From Microglena sp. YARC (Eukaryota > Chlorophyta > Chlorophyceae > Chlamydomonadales > Chlamydomonadaceae): DNA of 64,000 bases. The translations under genes and the position numbers were made by a program. The DNA lies in the NCBI GenBank assembly GCA_022414725.1, contig CM039462.1:94169457-94233456 (forward strand). The letters run 5' to 3'. This document shows positions 8,556 to 17,411 of this stretch, piece after piece. Every line of letters starts with the position of its first letter. Position 1 is the first letter of the stretch. The notes under the pieces are model-generated. The model did no database searches and had not been told where the DNA came from. It saw only the letters and a program-made list of their open reading frames with translations.

Positions 8556-8592
8556 ATTTGATAAATACTTTATATAGTGTCCGGTATTATTC

Positions 8593-11046
8593 ATGTATGA
8601 ATCCCCTAAGAATTTCATCGTATCCAATACGGGGAAAAGTGATATTGTTTCGGTAAGCGGAACAACTATTTCCATCGCCGATGTGGAGTGCAATCCTAAG
8701 TCGACAGGGGCCTTCCGAGTTTGCTCTCTTAACGTGAGTCGCTGGGAGATCCCCACGTCTCCTATCCCCCTTGACAACAAAGGGGCTATGATTTTACGTT
8801 GCCTCCCTGACAGAGTTATAAATCTGTTGTCGAAGCTGGAGCCCGACGTTGCCTTGTTCCAAGACTTCGGTCCCCTTCCGGAGTCCATCGTCGAGCTGAC
8901 GCGCGCGTACATCGGTGCGTCTCGTGGCAATGTTAGCACGACTCGCAGGGCAGGAAGGGTTGGTCGTGTGCGCGTTGGGTATTCGGAGATAGACGACATG
9001 TTGAGTAAGTTGGCATTGGTGCCGTCTGATGATAAGGAGGCGTGTGTAGATGGTTTGAGTGTGTATTCGGCACGCGACATTAAGTTGTCCGCTAGTTCCT
9101 CCAAGCGTTTTAGAAAGGTTATGGTACAGACCGGCAGGCCCAATGATGGAGGCGGCCTCGTGATTTACAATGTTGGGCTTGGTGACCGGTACGAGTCCGG
9201 ACGTACACACCCCAAACAGAAAGGTGCTATCATACAGAGTTTGTGCGACGACATCATAGATGAGCGGAGCAAAAAGGGTGCGAGAATGATCATGGTCACC
9301 GGTGATTTCGGGAAGAATAGTACCGCTTTGTCTGACAATCTCCGCACATGTGGAATGATTATGCTGAACGATGACACACCCACGACCCTAGACGGACGTG
9401 TTTCTGACCTTTGTTGGGTAAGCATAGAGTTGTACCGTGCAAGTTACATCCGGCCTGTGCACAATCGGGGGCAAATAGTTATTCCCCTTATTGACGTGTG
9501 TCCCCACCACTTCCCTGTGTGCGTGGACATTGTCTGGCACTCTGAGAATGATGATGACTCATTAGCCATGCTTTCTGTATCGCGTTCGTTGTTAGAGAGT
9601 TGTTTGTTGCACACGCCTGGTGTAGATCGCATCGGCGGAATCCATGTCCGTGAGAACTTTTCTTTTGATGGAATAAGTTCGAGGAAAGGCAATTCCTACA
9701 AGAAGAAGAATTTTGGAAAGTCATCATCATTCGTAATGTTCACGAACTTTGTACCTACCCAACGTGTGAGAACCCTTTCGATAGGCGACACTGCTGGTGC
9801 GGGGTTGTTCCCGGCCTTGGTGGAAGGCGTGCTGTCATCATACGGTGTGTTTGTGGAGGCTGTAAACGGATGGTGGGTCCTCGACGTTGCGGGACGCAAA
9901 CACGTTTGGGGGTACATGATCAACGTCCCTGAAAAGGTGTGTGACAACATGGCGACGCTTTATGTCCACTATTGTAAAGAGTACATTCCGATCGATTACA
10001 TCGAGTACTCACGTTGGCTTGCATTGGGTCCTGCGCATTCTAAAAATAGTACAAGTAGTGTATTATTATTGCCTAATGTTCCTTCGTACCGTCATTTTGT
10101 GAATAACACGAGCGACGCCTTGTGTGACTTAATCCGCGTTCCTTCGAGTGGGGGTAGGGGGTCAGTGCTTCGGTTTGATGTGAACGCCTCGAACGAACGT
10201 TACGTCGGAATTATGGAGGGTATTTACTCCTCTGCGACCGCCTTTAAGACCCTAGACTGTTTGAAGAAGACGCCGCGAGTGTGGACGCGCTTCACTGAGT
10301 TGAACATCGCGCTTGCTGTCGGTCGCTTTGACGCTGTGCAGAGTAGGGAGACTGTGGCGTTTTCGGACTTTCCTTTGTTGTGGGAGCCTATTTTTACATA
10401 CTACAATGAAGTCCTCACAGTTACGCGAAAAAACCTAAAGCGTCTGCAAAACAATGCTGAGGATGACGACGTGTTGCCTCCACTCATCATGTTCCGTTCC
10501 CAGAACCCCTCTTCGGGGTTTTTGACGACCAAATCATTCGGGGATCTTGTTGAGGGTGATATCGTTGAGACAAATACATTTACATTCACCACTTACTCAT
10601 CGCATACTCAGTCGATCGTCCTGTCCAAGTCGTACGACATGGAGGTGGTTTACGTCGTCCCCACATCCCTTATCCCTGAGCTTTTCATATTGTCCAGGGC
10701 ATCGCAGAGCATTGGGAAGATTAAAAACCTTCCGTGTCTATTTCTCCGCGAGGAGATCATGATCCCGCCTTTTGCTTTGCACAGGGTACTCCGTGTGTGT
10801 AACGGGTATGTCGAGGCTCCGAAGGGGACTTCGCCGAACATGGTCCACAGCGGTACCGGAGACGCCGTGTTCGAAAAGATCCGGATGTACTGGTCGGACA
10901 AGACCACAGCCGATGAGTCTTCTCGTTTCCTGCGTCGCTTCGTCGTCGTGGAGATGCTAGGGTTTTCAAAGAATCGTATTTCGGAGTTCGACCGTGTCTA
11001 CGGGACGGACTTCACTACTCTTTACAAATCACGCACGCTCATTTGA
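8593..11046 (+). CDS. EEP-nuclease-like protein with possible ADP-ribosyltransferase C-terminus
   Basis: The 817-residue product reads as two modules. Residues about 40-310 carry a degraded endonuclease/exonuclease/phosphatase pattern: FRVCSLNV, PDVALFQDFG (family LQE, here QD), MVTGDFGKN (family GDFN), SDLCW and HHFPVCV (family SDHxPV). Several catalytic positions differ, so nuclease activity is doubtful. Residues about 630-730 show an order like R-S-E ADP-ribosyltransferases: an arginine in MFRSQN, FTFTTYS in place of the STS motif, and REEIMIPP resembling the ExE-VLIPP loop, with only the second glutamate matching. The second assignment is inference from motif order. The last 263 bp are duplicated at 14391-14653. 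ATG at 8593; no signal peptide. Confidence 0.6.
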   Translation: MYESPKNFIVSNTGKSDIVSVSGTTISIADVECNPKSTGAFRVCSLNVSRWEIPTSPIPLDNKGAMILRCLPDRVINLLSKLEPDVALFQDFGPLPESIVELTRAYIGASRGNVSTTRRAGRVGRVRVGYSEIDDMLSKLALVPSDDKEACVDGLSVYSARDIKLSASSSKRFRKVMVQTGRPNDGGGLVIYNVGLGDRYESGRTHPKQKGAIIQSLCDDIIDERSKKGARMIMVTGDFGKNSTALSDNLRTCGMIMLNDDTPTTLDGRVSDLCWVSIELYRASYIRPVHNRGQIVIPLIDVCPHHFPVCVDIVWHSENDDDSLAMLSVSRSLLESCLLHTPGVDRIGGIHVRENFSFDGISSRKGNSYKKKNFGKSSSFVMFTNFVPTQRVRTLSIGDTAGAGLFPALVEGVLSSYGVFVEAVNGWWVLDVAGRKHVWGYMINVPEKVCDNMATLYVHYCKEYIPIDYIEYSRWLALGPAHSKNSTSSVLLLPNVPSYRHFVNNTSDALCDLIRVPSSGGRGSVLRFDVNASNERYVGIMEGIYSSATAFKTLDCLKKTPRVWTRFTELNIALAVGRFDAVQSRETVAFSDFPLLWEPIFTYYNEVLTVTRKNLKRLQNNAEDDDVLPPLIMFRSQNPSSGFLTTKSFGDLVEGDIVETNTFTFTTYSSHTQSIVLSKSYDMEVVYVVPTSLIPELFILSRASQSIGKIKNLPCLFLREEIMIPPFALHRVLRVCNGYVEAPKGTSPNMVHSGTGDAVFEKIRMYWSDKTTADESSRFLRRFVVVEMLGFSKNRISEFDRVYGTDFTTLYKSRTLI

Positions 11047-11900
11047 AATGGAGAAACAGAATGGGCGTTCCTGCATCCCGGTCGATTTTGATTGGTTGCG
11101 AAACATGGTTGCGAGACATGCAGGACCATGTCAGAGGTTACCTCAGCGCTCTCCCGACACTCCTTCAACACCGAGCCAGCAGAGGTTACCGATCTATGCG
11201 ATTCTTTCGGTATGTGGGTAAACAGAAGACGATTGAAAAGGTCTGTGATTTGATTGCTCCAAAAGCACAGAAGAAGACGATCGAAGGAAAGGTATGCGAT
11301 GTGATTGCACCAAGGGCACAGACGACCGTTGTTGGCTTCGGCAACTGGTCCAACCAAGGGTATGGTATCAGTCGTTCATGTTCTGGGCCCATCAAAGAGA
11401 TCAGGAGGTGCCTATCACGTCGTAAGAATGTTTTGTTCAAAAACGTCGACGAACGCAACACTTCTTGTACCTGCCACGGCTGCTTCCAGAAGCTCGTCAA
11501 CATGAAGGCAGAAAGCGTCGTCAGGCGCAGAGTTCAAAACGAGCCCCCCTCCCTCATCAACGGGGCTCCTCCAACAACGATTGAGAAGCAGAAGACGGTG
11601 GTGAAGAACGTCAAGGTCCACAAAGTACTGCACTGTCGCAACAGTGTCAAAAGCGCATCATCCAATGTGCGCTGTGGTGCAACCTGGAACCGAGACGTGA
11701 ACGCTGCCAAGAACCTTCTTCTGCTTCTGACGACGTGGATGGACGGGAAAGAGCGACCGGCGACATTTTGTGTGCCCTCATCATCGCCCACCCCAAAACC
11801 ACAGTTTCCGGAGAGGCAAATGTGGGCGCTCAACCAACCGACCCACCTGTGTCAGTTAGCAGCTTACAATTGTTATCCTCTGGACCAGCTTAAATGCTGA
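11043..11900 (+). pseudogene. Fanzor1-like nuclease, C-terminal relic
   Basis: Only the part from about 11334 onward is family-like. It has a GFGNWS segment, an arginine-rich helix, a zinc-knuckle region (CTCHGC and a later cysteine), and the RuvC-III motif WNRDVNAAKN, with a GKERPATF end typical of eukaryotic/viral Fanzor1 proteins. Those are RNA-guided nucleases related to TnpB. RuvC-I and RuvC-II regions are absent, so it cannot be active. The open frame has no ATG, begins with a TTG, and overlaps the stop of the preceding gene. Its first codons come from a Family A transposon arm (11060-11110). Confidence 0.65.
11060..11110 (+). mobile_element. Family A MITE, left arm only
   Basis: It begins AATGGGCGTTCCTGC and continues with the conserved subterminal GATTTTGATTGGTTGCG. 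No right end is seen nearby. The same arm recurs at 14667 with the same 3' gene segment to its left, so gene tail and arm were duplicated together. Confidence 0.7.
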
Positions 11901-11981
11901 AATACGGGATGAAGGACACGAAGGATTGGGACCTTGATACAAAACCTTTAGCTGACCTACCCAATCAATTGGGTTCAAGGG

Positions 11982-12650
11982 TCACCGGTAAGGGTGTCCC
12001 ATAAATTCTGTCTCTGACTGTAACTGCTTATCTAATGTGTCCGCGCACATTGGTTGAGGGTCGGACAGCGAGTCATTGGATAGCGACTCCAGCGACCGGT
12101 AGGACAAAGCTCCGTCCTCAAACGGCGTAATGTCCTCGACCGGAGGCAGCAGCGGGCGCACACGCGGCATCAACGGAGCGGGGACATGACCGCAGCCCGC
12201 GAACAGGTGCAGAGCGCGCTTGATTTCATCGGTGTCGTCTGCGTGCTTGCGTTTGGTGGCTGCGATGACGTCGCCGCGCACGTAAGACGTGTCCACTCTC
12301 TCCAGAACCAGTTCCAGTTCCTCCAGCTTTCTCACCGCAGCGGCGTTTTGCTCCACTACGGACAGCATGCCCTCGAAGAACTCCTCGCGCAGAAGACGGG
12401 TTTCGCCGAACATTGCGTCCAGCGCCTCGGTACTCCGCGTTGCCTCCTGCTGCACCACCGCGTACATGCAGTCGATCGCCCGTAGGATGGCAGGAGTGCA
12501 GCCGACCTTTTCTCCGTATAGCCGGTAGTACGTGGACTCGGTGGCCACGTTCGCGGCGTCGTTGTTCGCCTGCTCCTCCAACATCTGTTTCAATACCTTG
12601 TGGTAAGGCGATTCCTGGATGGCGCGGCCAAAGAGTGATCCGACGTTCAT
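11982..12650 (-). CDS. Hypothetical protein, 222 residues, coiled-coil-like middle
   Basis: The ATG at 12650 gives a soluble, glutamate-rich protein. Residues about 75-130 form a heptad-like helical stretch (EEFFEGMLSVVEQ and the following LEELELVLERV). A short basic cluster (KRKH, near 137) and a proline/serine-rich acidic C-terminus follow. No family is recognised. GC content is higher than in the adjacent repeats. It stands alone between a Fanzor relic and a Family A transposon. Confidence 0.6.
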   Translation of the reverse strand: MNVGSLFGRAIQESPYHKVLKQMLEEQANNDAANVATESTYYRLYGEKVGCTPAILRAIDCMYAVVQQEATRSTEALDAMFGETRLLREEFFEGMLSVVEQNAAAVRKLEELELVLERVDTSYVRGDVIAATKRKHADDTDEIKRALHLFAGCGHVPAPLMPRVRPLLPPVEDITPFEDGALSYRSLESLSNDSLSDPQPMCADTLDKQLQSETEFMGHPYR

Positions 12651-12866
12651 CGTGCCCCTTTAGTATAAGCAGCTCACAATCAGTTCGCTCCCCCAAACGC
12701 GACGTGATCTATTCAACCTGGGTCAACGCAGCCGAAAGCTACTATGAATTGATGGGTCACGCGAGCATGCACCATCGGTTAAGCCACAACACATGTTTGA
12801 ACTCATCGTCTGTTTGCCCCAACTGCATGTCCACCTGGTGTGTGTATGCAGCTCAGGAGGGGAACT

Positions 12867-12983
12867 AATCGGCGTTCCTGCCTCCCGGCCGATTTTGACT
12901 GGTTGCTAAACATGGTATGGAGCGGAATTGTGATTCCTGCTTTGAAAATTCAAAAAAATATCCGGGAGGCAGGAACACCCATT
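12867..12983 (+). mobile_element. Family A MITE, 117 bp
   Basis: The left end (AATCGGCGTTCCTGCC) and right end (GGCAGGAACACCCATT) are inverted repeats with one or two changes from the consensus. The inside holds the conserved GATTTTGACTGGTTGC arm and the AAAATTCAAAAAAAT stretch. The flanks do not show a matching 4-bp duplication, so this copy may be rearranged. It lies about 125 bp upstream of the first F-box/ankyrin gene. Confidence 0.75.
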
Positions 12984-13006
12984 CTGTACCGCTTGCATGC
13001 CATGAA

Positions 13007-13090
13007 AGTGCAACCCAGGGTTTATAGGGTTTATAGAGTTTAACCCAACTCATTATTTATTTATACCATCCTGTGCGCTTGCATGCATTG
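13007..13090 (+). promoter_or_regulatory. Conserved upstream block of the F-box/ankyrin genes (copy 1)
   Basis: The block contains AGTGCAACC, GGGTTTATA repeats and an AT-rich core ATTATTTATTTATACCATCC before GCGCTTGCATGCAT. Nearly the same order precedes the ankyrin genes starting at 19647, 22103, 24583, 26115 and 28146. Conservation outside the coding region and constant spacing to the ATG support a promoter. The AT-rich TATTTATTTATA is the likely core element, by inference. Confidence 0.6.
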
Positions 13091-13108
13091 TACATGCAGT
13101 CGTAGAAC

Positions 13109-14410
13109 ATGCAGTCGCACACGCTATCATCGGTATTCCTAACGTTTCCCCATGACATTCTTGATCGTATTGCCATATTCTCTTCCAACCCCAAGATTGT
13201 ATTAGTGTGTAAAACTCTGCACAACAGATATTCTGGATGGCCCCTTACCGGACTGATCCAACCACCGCAGCGAGTTGGAGAGATGATGGCGAAAGGGGGG
13301 CGCGCCGACCTTCTAGCAGTATGCTTGGTTTCCAATCCTCTTGTACAAGTTAAGGGGGGCCTACAATTGAGGGCTAACCAAAATGAAAACAAGCTTCTCT
13401 ATGCTGCTGCCAGGGCAGGTCACGCAGATGTCTGCAAGCTGCTGATGGATCCAGCGGTGGCTGGACTTGAGTACAGGGCCGTGGCGAACTCTAGCAACAG
13501 CAGGGCCTTGTGTGAGGCTGCAAAGGAAGGTCATGCAGATGTCTGCTTGCTTTTGATGGATCCAGAGGTGGCTGGACTTGAGTTCAGGGCCAGGGCGAAC
13601 TCTAGCTCCAGCAGGGCATTGTGGGCGGCTGCAAAGGACGGTCACGCAGATGTCTGCAAGCTTCTGATGGATCCAGAGGTGGCTGGACTTGAGTTCAGGG
13701 CCAGGGCGAACTCTACCGCCAGCAGGGCCTTGTGGGCGGCTGCGAAGGACGGTCACGCCGATGTCTGCAAGATGCTGATGGATCCAGCGGTGGCTGGAGT
13801 TGAGTTCAGGGCCAGGGCGAACTCTACCGACAGCTGGGCATTGTGGGCGGCTGCCAATGAAGGTCACGCAGATGTCTGCAAGATGCTGATGGATCCAGCG
13901 GTGGCTGGAATTGAGTTCAGGGCCCGGGCGAACTTTAGCGACAGCAGGGCCTTGTGTGAGGCTGCCAATGAAGGTCACGCAGATTTCTGTAAGCTGCTCA
14001 TGGATCCAGAGGTGGCTGGAATTGAGTTCAGGGCCCGGGCGAACTCTAACGACAGCTGGGCATTGTGGGCGGCTGCCAATGCAGGTCACGCAGATGTCTG
14101 CAAGATGCTCATGGATCCAGAGGTGGCTGGAATTGAGTTCAGGGCCCGGGCGAACTCTATCGACAACAGGGCCTTGTGGGCGGCGGCCAATGCAGGCCAC
14201 GCAGATGTCTGCAAGCTGCTCATGGATCCAGAGGTGGCTGGACTTGAGTTCAGGGCCCGGGCGAACTCTATCGACAACAGGGCCTTGTGGGCGGCGGCCA
14301 ATGCAGGCCACGCAGATGTCTGCAAGCTGCTGATGGATCCAGAGGTGGCTGGACTTGAGTTCAGGGCCCGGGCCTTGTGGGCGGCTGCAAAGGGTACTCC
14401 GTGTGTGTAA
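13109..14410 (+). CDS. F-box/ankyrin-repeat protein A, about nine repeats, altered C-terminus
   Basis: The N-terminus holds an F-box-like segment (FPHDILDRIAIFSSNPKIV, about residues 12-30) and a conserved linker QPPQRVGEMMAKGGRADLL. About nine 37-residue repeats of the type ALWAAAKxGHADVCKLLMDP follow, which match the ankyrin helix pair. F-box plus ankyrin proteins of large DNA viruses recruit host SCF ubiquitin ligase to chosen targets; target unknown. The last repeat jumps directly into a duplicated tail of the gene at 8593-11046, and the stop at 14408-14410 lies in that foreign segment. ATG at 13109. Confidence 0.75.
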   Translation: MQSHTLSSVFLTFPHDILDRIAIFSSNPKIVLVCKTLHNRYSGWPLTGLIQPPQRVGEMMAKGGRADLLAVCLVSNPLVQVKGGLQLRANQNENKLLYAAARAGHADVCKLLMDPAVAGLEYRAVANSSNSRALCEAAKEGHADVCLLLMDPEVAGLEFRARANSSSSRALWAAAKDGHADVCKLLMDPEVAGLEFRARANSTASRALWAAAKDGHADVCKMLMDPAVAGVEFRARANSTDSWALWAAANEGHADVCKMLMDPAVAGIEFRARANFSDSRALCEAANEGHADFCKLLMDPEVAGIEFRARANSNDSWALWAAANAGHADVCKMLMDPEVAGIEFRARANSIDNRALWAAANAGHADVCKLLMDPEVAGLEFRARANSIDNRALWAAANAGHADVCKLLMDPEVAGLEFRARALWAAAKGTPCV

Positions 14411-14653
14411 CGGGTATGTCGAGACTCCGAAGGGGACTTCGACGAACATGGTACACAGCGGGACCGGAGGCGCCGTGTTAGAAAAGATCTGGATGTACTG
14501 GTCGGACAAAACCACCGCCGATGAGTCTTCTCGTTTCCTGCGTCGCTTCGTCGTCGTGGAGATGCTAGGGTTTTCAAAGAATCGTATTTCGGAGTTCGAC
14601 GTGTCTACGGGACGGACTTCACTACTCTTTACAAATCACGCACGCTCATTTGA
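14391..14653 (+). repeat. Duplicated 3' end of the EEP/ART-like gene
   Basis: The segment matches 10788-11050 with scattered substitutions and a single-base deletion near 14600. It provides the last codons and stop of the F-box/ankyrin gene A in a different frame. The similarity continues downstream into the Family A left arm at 14667. Confidence 0.85.
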
Positions 14654-14666
14654 AATGTTGCAACAG

Positions 14667-14820
14667 AATGGGCGTTCCTGCCTCCCGGCCGATTTTGACT
14701 GGTTGCTAAACATGGTATGGATCGGAATTTTGATTCCTTGGTGCTGATGTCTCAAGCTAGCGAGGCTCTAAATCCTGATTATAAATTTAAAAAATCGGTC
14801 GGGAGGCAGGAACGCCCATT
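14667..14820 (+). mobile_element. Family A MITE, complete, 154 bp, 4-bp target-site duplication
   Basis: Ends are AATGGGCGTTCCTGC and GCAGGAACGCCCATT, inverted repeats of about 30 bp. The element is flanked by ACAG on both sides (14663-14666 and 14821-14824). It has no open frame of its own. The right end is 43 bp upstream of the start of the GH65-like gene, so it may supply or alter that gene's promoter. Confidence 0.85.
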
Positions 14821-14862
14821 ACAGGTTAAAAAAAGATTGCGAGAGAAGCAAAGCAATCAAAC

Positions 14863-17175
14863 ATGGAGGGCGCTCAACAACTCGATATATCCGACGACGC
14901 TTGGAGTGCGTCTTTGGTCCCTCATACTTCCTACACGCGCTTGGCATGCCCCCTTCTCTCCAGCCCGTCGCTCGCTCTTTTGCCAATGGTGACACCCGAG
15001 GACGGTCTCTCGTCCCGGCGCACGGTCGTCGCAGGGAGACGTAACAACGAATATGATGAGGATATGTGCGAGTTTCTGAGAATCCGCTTCACTCCTGAGG
15101 ACGTTCCCGACGAGGAGGGATTCCTGATGCGCCACGACGTGAACAAGATTTCCTTCGATTTGCGTCATGCATCTCTTTCGGTATCCGAGACGGCTCTGGA
15201 CGCGTCGGACGGTGTAGTGTGCTCTGTAACTAGGACGGTGCGCGTGTTGCAGACGCTTCCTTGTGTTGCAATTCAGACTCTAGATGTGACCCGCGCCGTG
15301 TCAGACAAAGCGTTGTTCATAGACCATTTCGTCCGTGCACCGATGTCATATGGTAATGGTGCTGCAGCGTGGACCTTCGACGGCTCCCTTTACAACACAT
15401 CTGCGGCGCAGCACTTCGTACTGAGCGCCGCTTCCTCGGACTGCGTTAGTGGTGGTGGAATGCTCGCTGCTTCTTACATGGGGTTGGGTGAGGTGACTTG
15501 CGAGGGGTTCAATGTCATTCCAGGCGAGGGCGCAGGAAGCGAGGCGCGTGTCCGTTTGCGTGTCCCTCCTGAAACGGAGTCTTTCACGTTGCACATTCTG
15601 TGTAGTTGTTCAGAAGGAAAGAAAGCGCGAGAGTCCATGCTTGCGTTGCTTCGCGCAGGTACGTCCGCAAGCAGTCTCGTTTCGCGTCACGACATGGCAT
15701 GGGAAGCTCTGTGGCAGTCAAGAGTTGACATAGTGTCCAAGGCTGCAGGGATGTTGCAGGAGGAAACTTCCGAATTCATGCGTGACCTTTTCACTCTTCG
15801 CATGGCAATGTACCAGCTTCACGCCTCTTGTGGAGGCTTAATGGACCTTTCGGGAACCTCTGCGTCGGGGGCGTCGTGTGTGCATGTGGCGATTGCTTCG
15901 AGTCTGCTTTTGCCTACTTATAGTGGTCAGGTTGTTCCTTTATCTCGTCTGCATGAAGATGGTGTTCCTGAGCTGGGACTGTCGGGTTTGTACCTGGACA
16001 TGGTCCCATGGTCAGATATTGGGCGTTGGTCCGATCCTGCGACGGGCGCTCCGAGGTTTTTGTTGCCAATGAGCTATGGTTTGCGCCCCTTTGCTGGTTG
16101 TATGCACGCGGTGTCCCTTTGGGATACCTACCGTTTATCGGGGGACGCTGGTTGGCTTGCGCGTGTGGCATTTCCCGTGTTGTCCAACGTGGCTGATATG
16201 GTTTGCAGTATGGCTCAGGTGGGGGAGGCTCAATCGACGTATCCGTACTTCATAAGATACCACCTTCCATCGGGGTTGTTACAAGGGTTTGGGGGGGAGT
16301 TATCTGGCGAGGACCATGTGTTAAGCGTTGCTTCAGCTGTGACTGCATTGCGGGCTGCTTCACAAGCTTCTCTCATTGTAGCACCTTCGGACGTTCGTCG
16401 CTATCGATGGACCGATGTTTGCGACGGTCTCTTCTTGCCTTTTTTAGACGGCGCGCCTCCTCAGGTTCTCGCAGTTGACAATTCTTCTTCTGCTATTATC
16501 GATTTGCGTACCTTGGGGGATGTGTTGCTTCCTCTGTGCCATCCTTCGTTGCGTGTCGCTGTCTGTTCTGTAGGATCTCAGGTGGACGCTGTTCTTTCTG
16601 ATACATTCGATTATTGGTTTCCACGTTTGTCATGGGATAACGTCGGGGAATTGCCTCGTTTGCCTCCTTCAGAGGCGCGCTCTAGGCGAAGGCGGCGTGC
16701 TTGCAACTTGTTGTGGTGTTTGCATGCGCGTGCGCGTATTGCGCAACAAAGACCTTCTAATATTGACGGTTTTGTTTCTGCTCTTCGGGAGTTTTTCTCC
16801 GAGTTCCGTGACGCTTGGGGGTGCATATCTATCGACGAGGGGTTCGGGGCTGACTTAGACTTGTCTTCTTCGCTTCTCCTCGTCATTGTGGCTGGTCTTC
16901 TGGGGGCGTCCATCAACGGCGAGGTTGCGGACAACCTATATTACTCGGAAGGAGGAGAGGAAGGCGTAGGGGGGGGGGGGTCGGTGTCTACGAGCGCGGT
17001 CATGCCATCTACTTGGCAGTTGGTGTCTCTGTTGGGCGCCGGTGGACGACGGTTTAATAAGGACTCGCATGTCCCTAACCGTGTGTTGTTGCCAAATTCG
17101 GCGTTGGTCTCCTCCGGGGTAGCGTACGAATCATGGACGGTAGAGTCATCGACGACGATGCTTACGCGTCCTTGA
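14863..17175 (+). CDS. GH65-like six-hairpin glycosidase homologue
   Basis: The 770-residue product shows the layout of glycoside hydrolase family 65. There is an N-terminal beta-sandwich-like region (about 80-260) with the pattern SVTRTVRVLQT. A linker has HDMAWEALWQSRVDI (about 280-295). An alpha-helical barrel follows, with FTLRMAMYQLHASCGG, the region around DLSGTSASG and PMSYGLRPFAGCM. GH65 enzymes cleave or phosphorolyse alpha-linked disaccharides or glycosyl groups. I cannot identify the catalytic glutamate, so activity is uncertain. A 12-G tract sits near residue 704. Start ATG at 14863, 43 bp behind a transposon end. Confidence 0.5.
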   Translation: MEGAQQLDISDDAWSASLVPHTSYTRLACPLLSSPSLALLPMVTPEDGLSSRRTVVAGRRNNEYDEDMCEFLRIRFTPEDVPDEEGFLMRHDVNKISFDLRHASLSVSETALDASDGVVCSVTRTVRVLQTLPCVAIQTLDVTRAVSDKALFIDHFVRAPMSYGNGAAAWTFDGSLYNTSAAQHFVLSAASSDCVSGGGMLAASYMGLGEVTCEGFNVIPGEGAGSEARVRLRVPPETESFTLHILCSCSEGKKARESMLALLRAGTSASSLVSRHDMAWEALWQSRVDIVSKAAGMLQEETSEFMRDLFTLRMAMYQLHASCGGLMDLSGTSASGASCVHVAIASSLLLPTYSGQVVPLSRLHEDGVPELGLSGLYLDMVPWSDIGRWSDPATGAPRFLLPMSYGLRPFAGCMHAVSLWDTYRLSGDAGWLARVAFPVLSNVADMVCSMAQVGEAQSTYPYFIRYHLPSGLLQGFGGELSGEDHVLSVASAVTALRAASQASLIVAPSDVRRYRWTDVCDGLFLPFLDGAPPQVLAVDNSSSAIIDLRTLGDVLLPLCHPSLRVAVCSVGSQVDAVLSDTFDYWFPRLSWDNVGELPRLPPSEARSRRRRRACNLLWCLHARARIAQQRPSNIDGFVSALREFFSEFRDAWGCISIDEGFGADLDLSSSLLLVIVAGLLGASINGEVADNLYYSEGGEEGVGGGGSVSTSAVMPSTWQLVSLLGAGGRRFNKDSHVPNRVLLPNSALVSSGVAYESWTVESSTTMLTRP
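16969..16980. repeat. Run of 12 G within the GH65-like coding frame
   Basis: Twelve consecutive G residues encode a glycine run. Homopolymers of this length are slippage-prone and could vary the reading frame between genomes, removing about the last 65 residues when out of frame. Confidence 0.95.
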
Positions 17176-17411
17176 TACATTTTTACAGTTTCGCAATGTC
17201 CTAGAAATTTGGATATTTAAACGTTTGCCGCGTTGACAGTACCCTCTGCGACAAGTGTCACCAATGTAAAAACCCGCCTCATCCTGTGTTCCCTCGCCTA
17301 CCCCCAAAACCACAGTTTCCATCGAGGCGAGTGTGATATTCCGAAGCTGCAGCAGTCCTGTAACGAGTACTGCATCAAGATCATTCGTCGCAACCAGATC
17401 ATGTGATGATG

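Noticed and set aside
12226..12696. Minus-strand arginine/histidine-rich frame of 156 codons over the 222-residue gene
   Set aside because: Shadow frame of 11982-12650, whose composition and ATG start are better.
13361..14515. Long minus-strand frame of 384 codons opposite ankyrin gene A (similar ones opposite genes B, C, D, F)
   Set aside because: These are mirror frames produced by the 111-bp periodic sequence, since a unit length divisible by three keeps several frames open. The plus strand shows F-box and ankyrin motifs and the minus strand shows no family pattern.
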